Source of the DNA: Gemmatimonadota bacterium
GTDB lineage: Bacteria > Gemmatimonadota > Gemmatimonadetes > Gemmatimonadales > Gemmatimonadaceae
Length of the DNA stretch: 9,029 bases
Reading direction: 5' to 3'
NCBI GenBank assembly: GCA_003131365.1
Contig: PKVB01000163.1
Span: 263 to 9,291 of the forward strand
Shown: piece after piece, positions 1 to 6,338 of the stretch
Position numbering within the stretch: position 1 is the stretch's first letter
Layout: each line of letters begins with the position of its first letter
Program-made: the position numbers and the translations under genes
Notes under the pieces: model-generated
Seen by the model: only the letters and a program-made list of their open reading frames with translations
Told to the model about the DNA's origin: nothing
Databases searched by the model: none

Positions 1-2
1 TC

Positions 3-1013
3 TACCTCGCGCCGATGGCCGGTGTGTCGGAGTCTCCGTTCAGGAGGCTCTGCCGCCGCTTTGGCGCCGACGTCGTGGTCACCGAGTTTCTCTCGGCCGA
101 GGGCATCAGGCGAGAGAATGCGGCGACGCTCGACAAGCTGCGCTTTGGCCCGGATGAGAGGCCGATCGGTGTCCAGATCTTCGGCGCCGATCCCCTGGCA
201 ATGGGAGAGGCCGCTCGGCTGGTCACCGATGTTATTCAACCCGAGTTCATCGACATCAACTTCGGCTGCCCCGTGAAGAAGGTCGTCCGGCGTAATGGTG
301 GTTCGGGCTGTCTCAAGGATCTTTCATTGGTCGAGTCCGTGATCCGCTCGGTGTCGGCGAGCACGCACCTGCCCGTGACGGTGAAGATTCGAAGCGGCTG
401 GAGCGAGGAGGCCCGGGTCCCTGTGGAGATCGCCCTCCGCTGTCAGGACGCCGGAGCAAAGGCGCTCGCGCTCCACCCCCGCACCCGAACGCAGATGTAC
501 AGCGGCAGGGCACGGTGGGAGGAAATCGCGGCGGTGACGGCGGCGCTGGACATCCCCGTAATCGGGAACGGCGACATCAAGACGGCCGAGGATGCGGTTC
601 GGCTGCAGCGAGAGACCGGGTGCGCGGCGATCATGATTGCCCGTGGGTCATTCGGTCAGCCCTGGATCTTTGACCAGACGCGGGCGTTGCTGGAAGGGAA
701 GCCCAATCCGGACGCGCCGCCGATCGAGCGCCGGTTCGAGATCGCGCTCGAGCACGCGCGCATGGCGGAGGAGTACGAGGCCGACCCCCGGGGTGCGGCG
801 ATCGAGTTTCGGAAGCACCTCGGCTGGTACGTCAAAGGCGTCCCGGGCTCGGGGGAGCTGAGGCGAAAGCTTCACGCGGTCGAGAGTCTGTCCGAGGTGG
901 AGGATGTATTCGCGTCGTACCTGGCGAACCCGCATCGCTACGACGAGACCCACGTTGTGGCGGCACTCAGCGCCGAAGGCGACGACCTCGACTCGGCAGC
1001 GGCCGCGGCTTGA
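3..1013 (+). CDS. tRNA-dihydrouridine synthase (DusB-like), 5' end outside window
   Basis: FMN-dependent enzyme that reduces uridine to dihydrouridine in tRNA D-loops, in the cytoplasm. The frame is already open at the window edge and reads Y-L-A-P before the first Met (15). LAPMAGV is the usual start of the TIM barrel, so the true start lies a few codons upstream and that Met is internal. Numbering from it: N82-F-G-C85-P is the N-x-G-C-P motif with the catalytic Cys; K124 (TVKIRSGW) and H154-P-R-T match the uracil/FMN-contacting positions; GNGDI (184-188) and ARGSFGQPW (209-217) are the FMN phosphate-binding end of the barrel. The C-terminal helical domain (about 240-315) has FRKHLGWYVKGVPG, typical of the DusB/NifR3 group. 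The Ala-rich last residues look unstructured. It ends 111 bp before ssrA, which has its own promoter. Family assignment is secure; the DusB subgroup is likely. Confidence 0.93.
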   Translation, partial: YLAPMAGVSESPFRRLCRRFGADVVVTEFLSAEGIRRENAATLDKLRFGPDERPIGVQIFGADPLAMGEAARLVTDVIQPEFIDINFGCPVKKVVRRNGGSGCLKDLSLVESVIRSVSASTHLPVTVKIRSGWSEEARVPVEIALRCQDAGAKALALHPRTRTQMYSGRARWEEIAAVTAALDIPVIGNGDIKTAEDAVRLQRETGCAAIMIARGSFGQPWIFDQTRALLEGKPNPDAPPIERRFEIALEHARMAEEYEADPRGAAIEFRKHLGWYVKGVPGSGELRRKLHAVESLSEVEDVFASYLANPHRYDETHVVAALSAEGDDLDSAAAAA

Positions 1014-1024
1014 ATCAAGCCGTA

Positions 1025-1049
1025 TAAGGCGTTGGCTTGTAGCGCCTTA
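1025..1049 (+). other. Hairpin between dus and ssrA
   Basis: TAAGGCG (1025-1031) pairs with CGCCTTA (1043-1049). Inner T-G, T-A and G-T pairs could extend the stem to about 10 bp around a GCTTG loop. It lies 11 bp after the dus stop codon. No T-tract follows on either strand, so it is not a canonical intrinsic terminator. It may stabilise the dus mRNA 3' end or weaken read-through into ssrA. Confidence 0.4.
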
Positions 1050-1087
1050 CCAATCGCGCCTCAACCAGATTGTTAATTCGATTTTGA

Positions 1088-1116
1088 TTGACTTTTATCC
1101 CAATTGCGGGTATACT
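1088..1116 (+). promoter_or_regulatory. Sigma-70-type promoter of ssrA
   Basis: The -35 box TTGACT (1088-1093) and -10 box TATACT (1111-1116) are separated by exactly 17 bp, and each differs from consensus by one base. The flanking DNA (1070-1120) is much more AT-rich than the coding sequence. A start 7-9 nt after the -10 box falls at 1123-1125, essentially the mature 5' end of the tmRNA, so little or no 5' leader would need trimming. This is the strongest promoter visible in the window, as expected for an abundant stable RNA. Confidence 0.85.
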
Positions 1117-1124
1117 ACGTGAAC

Positions 1125-1481
1125 GGGGGCGACTGGCTTCGACGGGGTTAGTGAAGCTGTGGCCGCGTGCCCAGGTTCTCAGGTCCTGGTAAAACCTCTG
1201 GGGATTTTTTCAACTGCCAACCAAAACTTGGCCCTGGCTGCGTAACTCTTAGGAGTTGCTGCACCTGCCCATATTGAAGCCCTCCCAAGGCGGCTTTAAG
1301 GGTATCGAAAATTTGGGATAGTCGGCTATCGCGTCTTCAGGTAGTCGGCGAAATCAAGAAAGACTTGTCCAGAAGTGGGCTGTCCATTGGCCAGCGGCTG
1401 GAGACATCAATCAATGGAACACGCACGTAGACGCTGTGGTCGATCTTGTCTCGGACCGGGGTTCGAATCCCCGCGCCTCCA
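1125..1481 (+). ncRNA. ssrA: tmRNA (transfer-messenger RNA)
   Basis: Rescues stalled ribosomes: charged with Ala, it enters the A site with SmpB and then acts as mRNA for a degradation tag. The tRNA-like ends pair: GGGGGCG (1125-1131) with CGCCTCC (1474-1480), with A1481 as discriminator. The T arm is CGGGG-TTCGAAT-CCCCG (1457-1473), and the D-like segment GGCTTCGACGGGG follows the 5' stem as in other tmRNAs. A pseudoknot fits PK1: S1 is 1171-1175 with 1185-1189, S2 is 1176-1182 with 1198-1204. The tag frame follows at 1216-1245 and helix 5 (AACTC/GAGTT, 1244-1257) just after it. The length of 357 nt is normal for a one-piece tmRNA. The bases after A1481 are CTCA, so the CCA end must be added by tRNA nucleotidyltransferase. 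Confidence 0.97.
1216..1245 (+). other. tmRNA tag-peptide reading frame (ANQNLALAA)
   Basis: The resume codon GCC (1216) opens the frame A-N-Q-N-L-A-L-A-A and TAA (1243-1245) closes it. With the Ala carried by the tmRNA, the appended tag is AANQNLALAA. The C-terminal A-L-A-A is the classical ClpXP/FtsH degron end, and A-N at the front matches most bacterial tags. An A lies at -4 relative to the resume codon (1212), the position that sets the frame in E. coli. The sequence before it is a U6 run where E. coli has an A-run. The frame choice is supported by both tag ends and by the stop codon lying in helix 5. Confidence 0.92.
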
Positions 1482-1506
1482 CTCAGTACCCCTATCATGA
1501 AAGCTC

Positions 1507-1538
1507 ACGGCGTCTCAATCGAGGCGCCGTTTTGCTTT
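1507..1538 (+). terminator. Intrinsic terminator of ssrA
   Basis: A 10 bp stem, ACGGCGTCTC (1507-1516) with GAGGCGCCGT (1521-1530), contains one T-G wobble and an AATC loop. The T-rich tail TTTTGCTTT starts at 1530. It begins 26 nt after the tmRNA 3' end, so a short trailer is left for 3' processing. The stem could also form on the minus strand, but no T-tract follows there, so it acts only on plus-strand transcripts and not on the convergent PPIase gene. Confidence 0.88.
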
Positions 1539-1590
1539 CCCCCATAAGAGAATCCTTCTCACCGCTCCAAACGCGCCGGAGCTGACGGAG

Positions 1591-2271
1591 TTACTTCACC
1601 AGCGTGGCCGACTTGATGTAGTCGAGTTTTGGAAACGCTCGTTGCAAATACTCATTCCCTTTTATTGCGATCGAGTCCTGGCTCGGTCCCGGGCCGTTTG
1701 GCGCGCCCTCGCCGTACCCGCCGTACATCGCATCAACCGTCTTCATGCCGTCGACCACTTTGCCGAAAGGAGAAAAGCCCTGCGAATCGAGAGAGGCATT
1801 GTCGCGGTAGTTGATGAAGAACTGGCTCGACCGCGTATTGGGGCCGGCCGTACCGAAGGTGAGCATTCCGCGCTTGTTGCTCTGCGTTACGGGATCATCG
1901 GGAATTCGCAGGCTGTCCATTTTTGCGTGAGGCGCAGGATTTCCACTCATGCCGAACTGCGCCATGAACCCCGGCAAAACACGGAAAAAACGAACGTCCT
2001 TGAAGTAACCTTCGCTCACCAAACGGTAGAATCGGTCAGCGCCTTTTGGAGCCCATGCGCGCGTGACTTCTACCGTAAAATCGCCCTTGGTGGTCGCAAA
2101 CTTCACTCGAAATGATCCGGGAGACGCCGCGTCAGCCGGGGTCGGGAGTGGCGCGGGCACGGCCGCCCCGGGAGGGGGAGGCGGCGGCGGAGTTTTGTCC
2201 TTGCACGCTGCGGCGATCAAAGGCAACGCTACGAGCGCGAGCAGGGCGGATGCGTGTTTGAAGTGGTTCAT
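1591..2271 (-). CDS. Lipoprotein cyclophilin-type peptidyl-prolyl cis-trans isomerase
   Basis: Catalyses cis-trans isomerisation of Xaa-Pro bonds, probably in the periplasm anchored to a membrane. The 226-residue product starts with a lipoprotein signal: hydrophobic 9-20, then L-I-A-A-A-C with the lipidated Cys at 23. A linker of seven prolines (28-34) and Pro/Ala-rich sequence runs to about 50. The cyclophilin domain covers about 54-205. Catalytic-site matches to human CypA are R97-V-L-P-G-F102-M103-A-Q105 (R55/F60/M61/Q63) and GPNTRSSQFFIN (143-154; Q111/F113). The CypA Trp and His of the cyclosporin-contact loop are replaced in SLDSQGFSPFGKV, as is common in bacterial secreted cyclophilins. 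The ATG is favoured because it places the signal peptide at the very N-terminus. No Shine-Dalgarno is seen; an inverted repeat sits there instead. It is 97 bp downstream of the beta-helix gene and may be co-transcribed with it. It converges on ssrA. Confidence 0.93.
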   Translation of the reverse strand: MNHFKHASALLALVALPLIAAACKDKTPPPPPPPGAAVPAPLPTPADAASPGSFRVKFATTKGDFTVEVTRAWAPKGADRFYRLVSEGYFKDVRFFRVLPGFMAQFGMSGNPAPHAKMDSLRIPDDPVTQSNKRGMLTFGTAGPNTRSSQFFINYRDNASLDSQGFSPFGKVVDGMKTVDAMYGGYGEGAPNGPGPSQDSIAIKGNEYLQRAFPKLDYIKSATLVK

Positions 2272-2272
2272 T

Positions 2273-2286
2273 CTGAACGGGTTCAG
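2273..2286 (-). repeat. Perfect inverted repeat just before the PPIase start codon
   Basis: CTGAAC (2273-2278) and GTTCAG (2281-2286) are perfect inverted arms around a GG spacer, ending one base from the ATG complement (2269-2271). It occupies the position of a ribosome binding site. As DNA it could be a small operator for a dimeric regulator. As RNA a 2-nt loop is too tight, so it would fold with fewer pairs. Chance occurrence of a 6+6 repeat is not negligible. Confidence 0.4.
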
Positions 2287-2342
2287 GGCTGGCTAGCTGG
2301 ATCAAACTTTGGACTTGGTAACCGCACGAAAATAGCCAAGTC

Positions 2343-2363
2343 GCGCAGCACGTGCAGCCGCGC
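2343..2363 (-). terminator. Possible weak terminator after the beta-helix gene
   Basis: On the minus strand, 4 nt after the stop codon, GCGCGGC pairs with GCTGCGC (one G-T wobble) around a 7-nt loop. A short T-rich patch, TATTTTC, follows about 8 nt later and not directly. It could partly separate the beta-helix gene from the PPIase gene, or simply be a 3' end stabiliser. The delayed T-tract makes strong termination unlikely. Confidence 0.3.
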
Positions 2364-2367
2364 TTCG

Positions 2368-4065
2368 TTACTGGAGTTTCTGAACCGTCGCTCCCGCCTT
2401 CGCCGCCGGGCCCGTCTGGTTGATGACGTGCGCGATCGTGCCCTTGCCGCCCCCGAGTGACACTGTCACCATGTCTCGGAATCTTACGCCAGGAACGATG
2501 GGCGCCTCGAAGGCGTGATCCGAGACCACTGTGGGATTCCTGTTGAAGAAGCAGTAGCTCCCGAGTCCCCACGCTTCGTGGCTCGTGACCGCGGCATCGA
2601 CCCGATAGGCGGCAAATCCCTGCGTCGTGCCGCTCATCCACTCGGCCTGATCGGGCACGTCGTACGGCATCTCGTTCTGGAACATGTAGGTGCGCCCGCC
2701 GTTGCCGTTCCATTGCACCTGGTGTTGCTGGTAGTGCTCCACGAAGAGGCCGTACATCGTCACGTCGTTGCCGTTCACGACCAGGCCGTTCGCCGCCGTG
2801 TTGGACGTCCACCCCACTCCGTTGCCATGATCGGCCCGCCAGAGCCAGAGATGGTCGCCGATCACGTCGTGGCTGTTGATCTCGAGCGAGCGGGTGGCTT
2901 TCCCGACGCCGGCGCCGCCGACGCGAACGAAAACATCGCTGAGCACCGTAGGGTTGGACGAGTGCCTGGCGGACGAGCCCGGGGGCCCGATCTGCACGAG
3001 CACGGGCGAGTTCGTCGGCCCCGCCTCGATCAGAAGACCGGCGAGGGTCACGCCGTCCACGTCGTCCACATCGATCGCGCTGACGCCGCCGTCCGGTACG
3101 AGAGTCGCCAACCCAAGGCCGAGCACGATCGTGTTCTCTCGTGTGATGTGAAGCGGAGTGTCCAGGTGGTAGACGCCCGGCGTGACGATGAGGCTCTTGT
3201 TACGCGCAAGCGCGCCGTTCATCGTCGCGGCGGACGTGCCGGGCTTCACGATGACGAACTCGCTCAGGGGACGAGCCACGCCGCGCGGCTTTCCAGAGAT
3301 CCAGCTGGTACCTTGCGCGTTCGAACGGAGCGCCGGGACGAAGACATTCCACGCGCCGCGCCGGTCGACGAAGAGGAACGGTTTCTCGCGGATCATCGGA
3401 GCCGCATCGATCGTCGTGTACGGCGGATCCGGAAAGCTGTTCGTCGGTGCACCCTCGGTACCTACGAACACCATGTTCCAGTTCGATCCCTTCCAACCTC
3501 CGAGTGCGCTGTTGCGCGTGAGCCACTGCTGCTGGCTCCCTGACCTCACCTCTCCGTCCACTTTCGAATCGGCGAGGAAGCCGCCGCTCGACCAGCCCCC
3601 ATCGTCGAGCACGAGGTCGCCGCGAATGTGCATGCGGCGCATTGGCGCCGCCTGTGAAACGGCCCATCGGTCGAACCCGCCCGCGGGAATGACCGACATA
3701 TTCTCCACGTCCCGCCAGAAGTTCAGCGTTGCGTTCCCCTTTCTCCACCGGGCATCGGCGCGCATGCCGCCATTTATGACGACATCGTCGGGCGAGAGAC
3801 CGAGACCGGACACCTGGGTGTAGAATCCGATTCGGGCATCGACATCGTACTTCCCGGGCTTGAACAAAAGCGCATACCGCGCGGCGCCGAACTCGCTGGA
3901 CTCCTGCGACGCGAAGATCGAATCGAGCGTGGACTGGATTTTCGCGGCGGGGGTGGCGGGGTCGAAGATCGTGACGTTGGGACCGAAGTCCGGTGTGGTC
4001 CGGGGCGACTGCGCCGCGACGCGCACAGCAGTCGCTAAAGCAAGAAGAAGGAGGTGAATCCGCAT
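2368..4065 (-). CDS. Exported double beta-helix (pectin-lyase-fold) protein, GH55-like
   Basis: Predicted secreted carbohydrate-active or polysaccharide-binding protein of 565 residues; substrate unknown. The chosen ATG gives an immediate signal peptide (R2, hydrophobic 4-14, VAAQ at 16-19). The frame extends upstream to 4203, and an ATG at 4119 would only lengthen the basic N-region. Two similar halves follow: ALLFKPGKYDVD...GLGLSPDDVVINGG (65-100) and SLIVTPGVYHLD...GLGLATLVPDGG (291-327). Both have the P-G-x-Y opening of pectate-lyase-3-type helices. The second half carries V442-E-H-x4-Q-x-Q-x-N-G and Q463-N-E465-M-P-Y, which resembles the VEH...YQYQ...QTE-PYY stretch of fungal GH55 exo-beta-1,3-glucanases as I recall it. 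Close relatives in actinobacteria are, from memory, auto-named 'coagulation factor 5/8 type domain' or 'adenylyl cyclase'; I see no basis for cyclase activity. Gene and export are well supported; enzymatic function is inferred. No clear Shine-Dalgarno: AGGAG lies about 16 nt upstream, too far. Confidence 0.85.
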   Translation of the reverse strand: MRIHLLLLALATAVRVAAQSPRTTPDFGPNVTIFDPATPAAKIQSTLDSIFASQESSEFGAARYALLFKPGKYDVDARIGFYTQVSGLGLSPDDVVINGGMRADARWRKGNATLNFWRDVENMSVIPAGGFDRWAVSQAAPMRRMHIRGDLVLDDGGWSSGGFLADSKVDGEVRSGSQQQWLTRNSALGGWKGSNWNMVFVGTEGAPTNSFPDPPYTTIDAAPMIREKPFLFVDRRGAWNVFVPALRSNAQGTSWISGKPRGVARPLSEFVIVKPGTSAATMNGALARNKSLIVTPGVYHLDTPLHITRENTIVLGLGLATLVPDGGVSAIDVDDVDGVTLAGLLIEAGPTNSPVLVQIGPPGSSARHSSNPTVLSDVFVRVGGAGVGKATRSLEINSHDVIGDHLWLWRADHGNGVGWTSNTAANGLVVNGNDVTMYGLFVEHYQQHQVQWNGNGGRTYMFQNEMPYDVPDQAEWMSGTTQGFAAYRVDAAVTSHEAWGLGSYCFFNRNPTVVSDHAFEAPIVPGVRFRDMVTVSLGGGKGTIAHVINQTGPAAKAGATVQKLQ

Positions 4066-4250
4066 GGCGCGAAGTGTCGCTCTCCTGAGCGGCCGCGTCA
4101 ACGCCGTGCCGGTAGACATGAGTCTAGTTCGCCTTCCCCGCAAGTGGTGTCCGTTGGGCGACGTCCGGCCCACCGGAAAAATGGGCGGGATCACTGGGGC
4201 CAAGCCATATTTTCTCGCACACCGCGGATCACTCTTCGACCACTGATAAA
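4066..4250. promoter_or_regulatory. Divergent intergenic region between the two secreted-protein genes
   Basis: These 185 bp separate two genes transcribed away from each other, so both promoters should lie here. A weak plus-strand candidate is TTGGGC (4154-4159), 17 bp, AAAAAT (4177-4182). An AT patch CATATTTTCT (4206-4215) could be another -10 region but lacks a -35 partner. On the minus strand TAGACT (4121-4126) resembles a -10 box, also without a convincing -35. I see no clear operator palindrome and no catabolite-control site. Short frames here are chance overlaps. Confidence 0.4.
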
Positions 4251-6332
4251 ATGAAATCGACGCCCGTTCTCATCCTTCTTTCCGTCCTTCTGGCTACGCG
4301 CTCAGCTGCCCAAACGGATTTCCGCCTCATTCCTCAGCCTCGGGAGATGCAGGTGGAAGGGTCGGTGTCCGTGCTAAACGGGATCACCGTCGCCCGGCCG
4401 GCGAACGCTGAAGATCGATTTGCGGCTTTGGATCTCACGAATGCACTGAAGGAGCGCGGGATTCGCGTCGTCACTGGCGAGATGGGGCCAGGTCCCCGCG
4501 TGGTGCTCCTCCGCGCCGATGCTTCCGCCGCCCAAAGCGTGCTGCGGCGCCATTCGCTCACCCTCGATCCAGCCATGCGCGACGAGGGCTACGTCATCAC
4601 CCCCGATGGCAACCGCATCGTCGTCATCGGCACGACTTCGGCCGGCGTGTTCTACGGCGCACAGACGGTGAAGCAGATTGTGAGCGGCGACGGCGACCAG
4701 GCGAAGCTCTATCGCGCGACGATTCGCGACTGGCCCGCGATGCGCTACCGTGGATTCCACGACGATCTCTCGCGCGGCCCGGTGCCGACGCTCGACTTCC
4801 AGAAAAAACAGATCCGGACGCTCGCCGCGTACAAGATCAACTTCTTCTCGCCGTACTTCGAGCACACGCTCGCCTATGACTCGAATCCGTTGATTGCACC
4901 GCCGGGCGGTGCGCTCAGCCACCTTGATGTGAAAGAGCTCGTCGCGTACGCAGCCAACTATCACGTCGACATCATTCCGGAACAGGAAGCCTTCGGACAC
5001 CTGCACCATGTGCTGAAGTACGAGATCTATTCGCCCCTTGGAGAGACGCCGCACGGACACGTGCTCGCGCCCGGACAGCCGGGCTCGCTTCCTCTGATCA
5101 AGCAAATGTTCGCCGAGATCAACACGCTCTTTCCCAGCCGGTTCGTCCACCTCGGCGCCGACGAGACCTTCGAGCTCGGGCGTGGACAGACCGCGGACAG
5201 AGTGAAGGCCGTCGGAATCGGCGTCGTCTATCTCGATTTCCTGAAGCAGATCGCGGACGCGCTCAGGCCGAGCGGAAAGAAATTTCTATTCTGGGGCGAC
5301 GTCGCGTTGAGCTCACCAGAGCTGGTGAACACTATTCCGAAGGACCTGATCGCCGTCCCATGGACGTACGGCGCCGATACCTCATACGTTCGATACATCG
5401 CTCCGTTTCGCGATGTAGGGATGGAGACATGGGTCGCTCCCGGCGTAAGCAGCTGGAATCGCGTTTATCCCAACAACGCCGTCGCCCTCGTCAACATCCA
5501 GCGTTTTGTGCGCGACGGACAGAAGCTCGGCGCCACTGGAATGATCAACACTTCGTGGGATGACGACGGCGAGGCTCTATTCAATCAGACGTGGTACGGC
5601 GATCTGTTCGGCGCGGCCGCGGGGTGGCAGGCAGGGGAGAGCAGCATCGAAGCATTTGCCTCGAGTTACGGACGAGTGTTTCACGGCGACTTGAGCGGCA
5701 AGATCGACGAAGCGCAGCGACGGCTCTCAGCGGCCCACGCGCTGTTGAGTGACGCAAAGGTGGGTGATGCAAGCGACTACCTGTTCTGGCTGGATCCCTG
5801 GACTGATGAAGGGCGTAGCATGGCGCAGCGCATCCGGCCTTATACGCACGACCTACGTATTCTCGCCGAGTCTACGCTGGTGTTCATCGCGCAGGCCGAT
5901 CCCAAAATCACACGCGAACGCGATGCGATCGAGGCGATGAAGCTCGGAGCGCGCCGGATCGATTTCATCGGAATGAAGTTTCAGTTCGCCGACGAAGTAG
6001 TTGCGATGTACGATCGCGCCGCCGACACGACAAGCAAATCACCGGGACGCGATCTGGCGGATATCACCGGCGTGAACGGAAGGCTCCAGGATCTCCGCGA
6101 CGGCTACTCGCTGATCCGGGATGAGTACGAGAAGGCATGGCTGAGGGAGAACAGGCCGTACTGGCTTCGCAATGTTCTAGCGCGCTACGACCTCACGACG
6201 CAGCTGTGGATGGAGCGCGCCGACCGGGTCAATCTCGCGCGGCAGGAGTGGTACCGGAGCCATAAGCTTCCGCCTGCGGGAAGTCTCGGAATTCCCGCCA
6301 GTATGCCGGGATTGGCTGCGTACCCCCGGTAG
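4251..6332 (+). CDS. Exported GH20-type beta-N-acetylhexosaminidase
   Basis: Predicted to remove terminal GlcNAc/GalNAc from chitin fragments, peptidoglycan or glycans outside the cytoplasm. The 693-residue product has a signal peptide (hydrophobic 6-15, A-A-Q at 19-21). A GH20b-like alpha/beta domain follows (about 24-155: LIPQPREMQ, EGYVITPDGNRIVVIGTTSAGVFYGAQT). The GH20 TIM barrel begins at MRYRGFHDD (164-172), with R167 at the position that holds the -1 sugar. P-E-Q-E-A-F-G-H250 matches the P-E-x-D-x-P-G-H strand. H300-L-G-A-D304-E305 is the H-x-G-x-D-E motif, whose Asp-Glu pair drives substrate-assisted catalysis. Trp residues at 348, 371, 394 and 436 fit the aromatic pocket. Unusually, NFFSPYFEH (197-205) stands where most GH20 enzymes have H-x-H-L-T-D-D, and a long, probably helical C-terminus (about 480-665) follows. 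The ATG lacks a Shine-Dalgarno. First gene of a four-gene run. Confidence 0.87.
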   Translation: MKSTPVLILLSVLLATRSAAQTDFRLIPQPREMQVEGSVSVLNGITVARPANAEDRFAALDLTNALKERGIRVVTGEMGPGPRVVLLRADASAAQSVLRRHSLTLDPAMRDEGYVITPDGNRIVVIGTTSAGVFYGAQTVKQIVSGDGDQAKLYRATIRDWPAMRYRGFHDDLSRGPVPTLDFQKKQIRTLAAYKINFFSPYFEHTLAYDSNPLIAPPGGALSHLDVKELVAYAANYHVDIIPEQEAFGHLHHVLKYEIYSPLGETPHGHVLAPGQPGSLPLIKQMFAEINTLFPSRFVHLGADETFELGRGQTADRVKAVGIGVVYLDFLKQIADALRPSGKKFLFWGDVALSSPELVNTIPKDLIAVPWTYGADTSYVRYIAPFRDVGMETWVAPGVSSWNRVYPNNAVALVNIQRFVRDGQKLGATGMINTSWDDDGEALFNQTWYGDLFGAAAGWQAGESSIEAFASSYGRVFHGDLSGKIDEAQRRLSAAHALLSDAKVGDASDYLFWLDPWTDEGRSMAQRIRPYTHDLRILAESTLVFIAQADPKITRERDAIEAMKLGARRIDFIGMKFQFADEVVAMYDRAADTTSKSPGRDLADITGVNGRLQDLRDGYSLIRDEYEKAWLRENRPYWLRNVLARYDLTTQLWMERADRVNLARQEWYRSHKLPPAGSLGIPASMPGLAAYPR

Positions 6333-6338
6333 TCTTCC

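Noticed and set aside
1457..1500. Integration (att) site at the ssrA 3' end
   Set aside because: Genomic islands often use this site, but no integrase, direct repeat of the tmRNA 3' end or mobile gene follows; a normal terminator and a chromosomal PPIase gene do.
1564..1582. Small stem GCTCC/GGAGC as a terminator for the PPIase gene
   Set aside because: Only 5 bp with a 9-nt loop and no T-tract on the minus strand; too weak to call.
2515..3543. 342-residue plus-strand frame opposite the beta-helix gene
   Set aside because: Composition (Arg, His, Val, Asp rich) is typical of the antisense of a GC-rich gene. It has no motif, and the opposite strand has a signal peptide and family motifs throughout.
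2368..4065. Adenylyl cyclase or coagulation factor 5/8 function for the beta-helix protein
   Set aside because: These are database-style names I associate with the family. I see neither a cyclase motif nor an F5/8 (discoidin) domain, only beta-helix-type sequence.
4066..4203. 46-residue N-terminal extension of the beta-helix protein
   Set aside because: It would bury the signal peptide behind a basic, Pro-rich stretch and take up most of the divergent promoter region.
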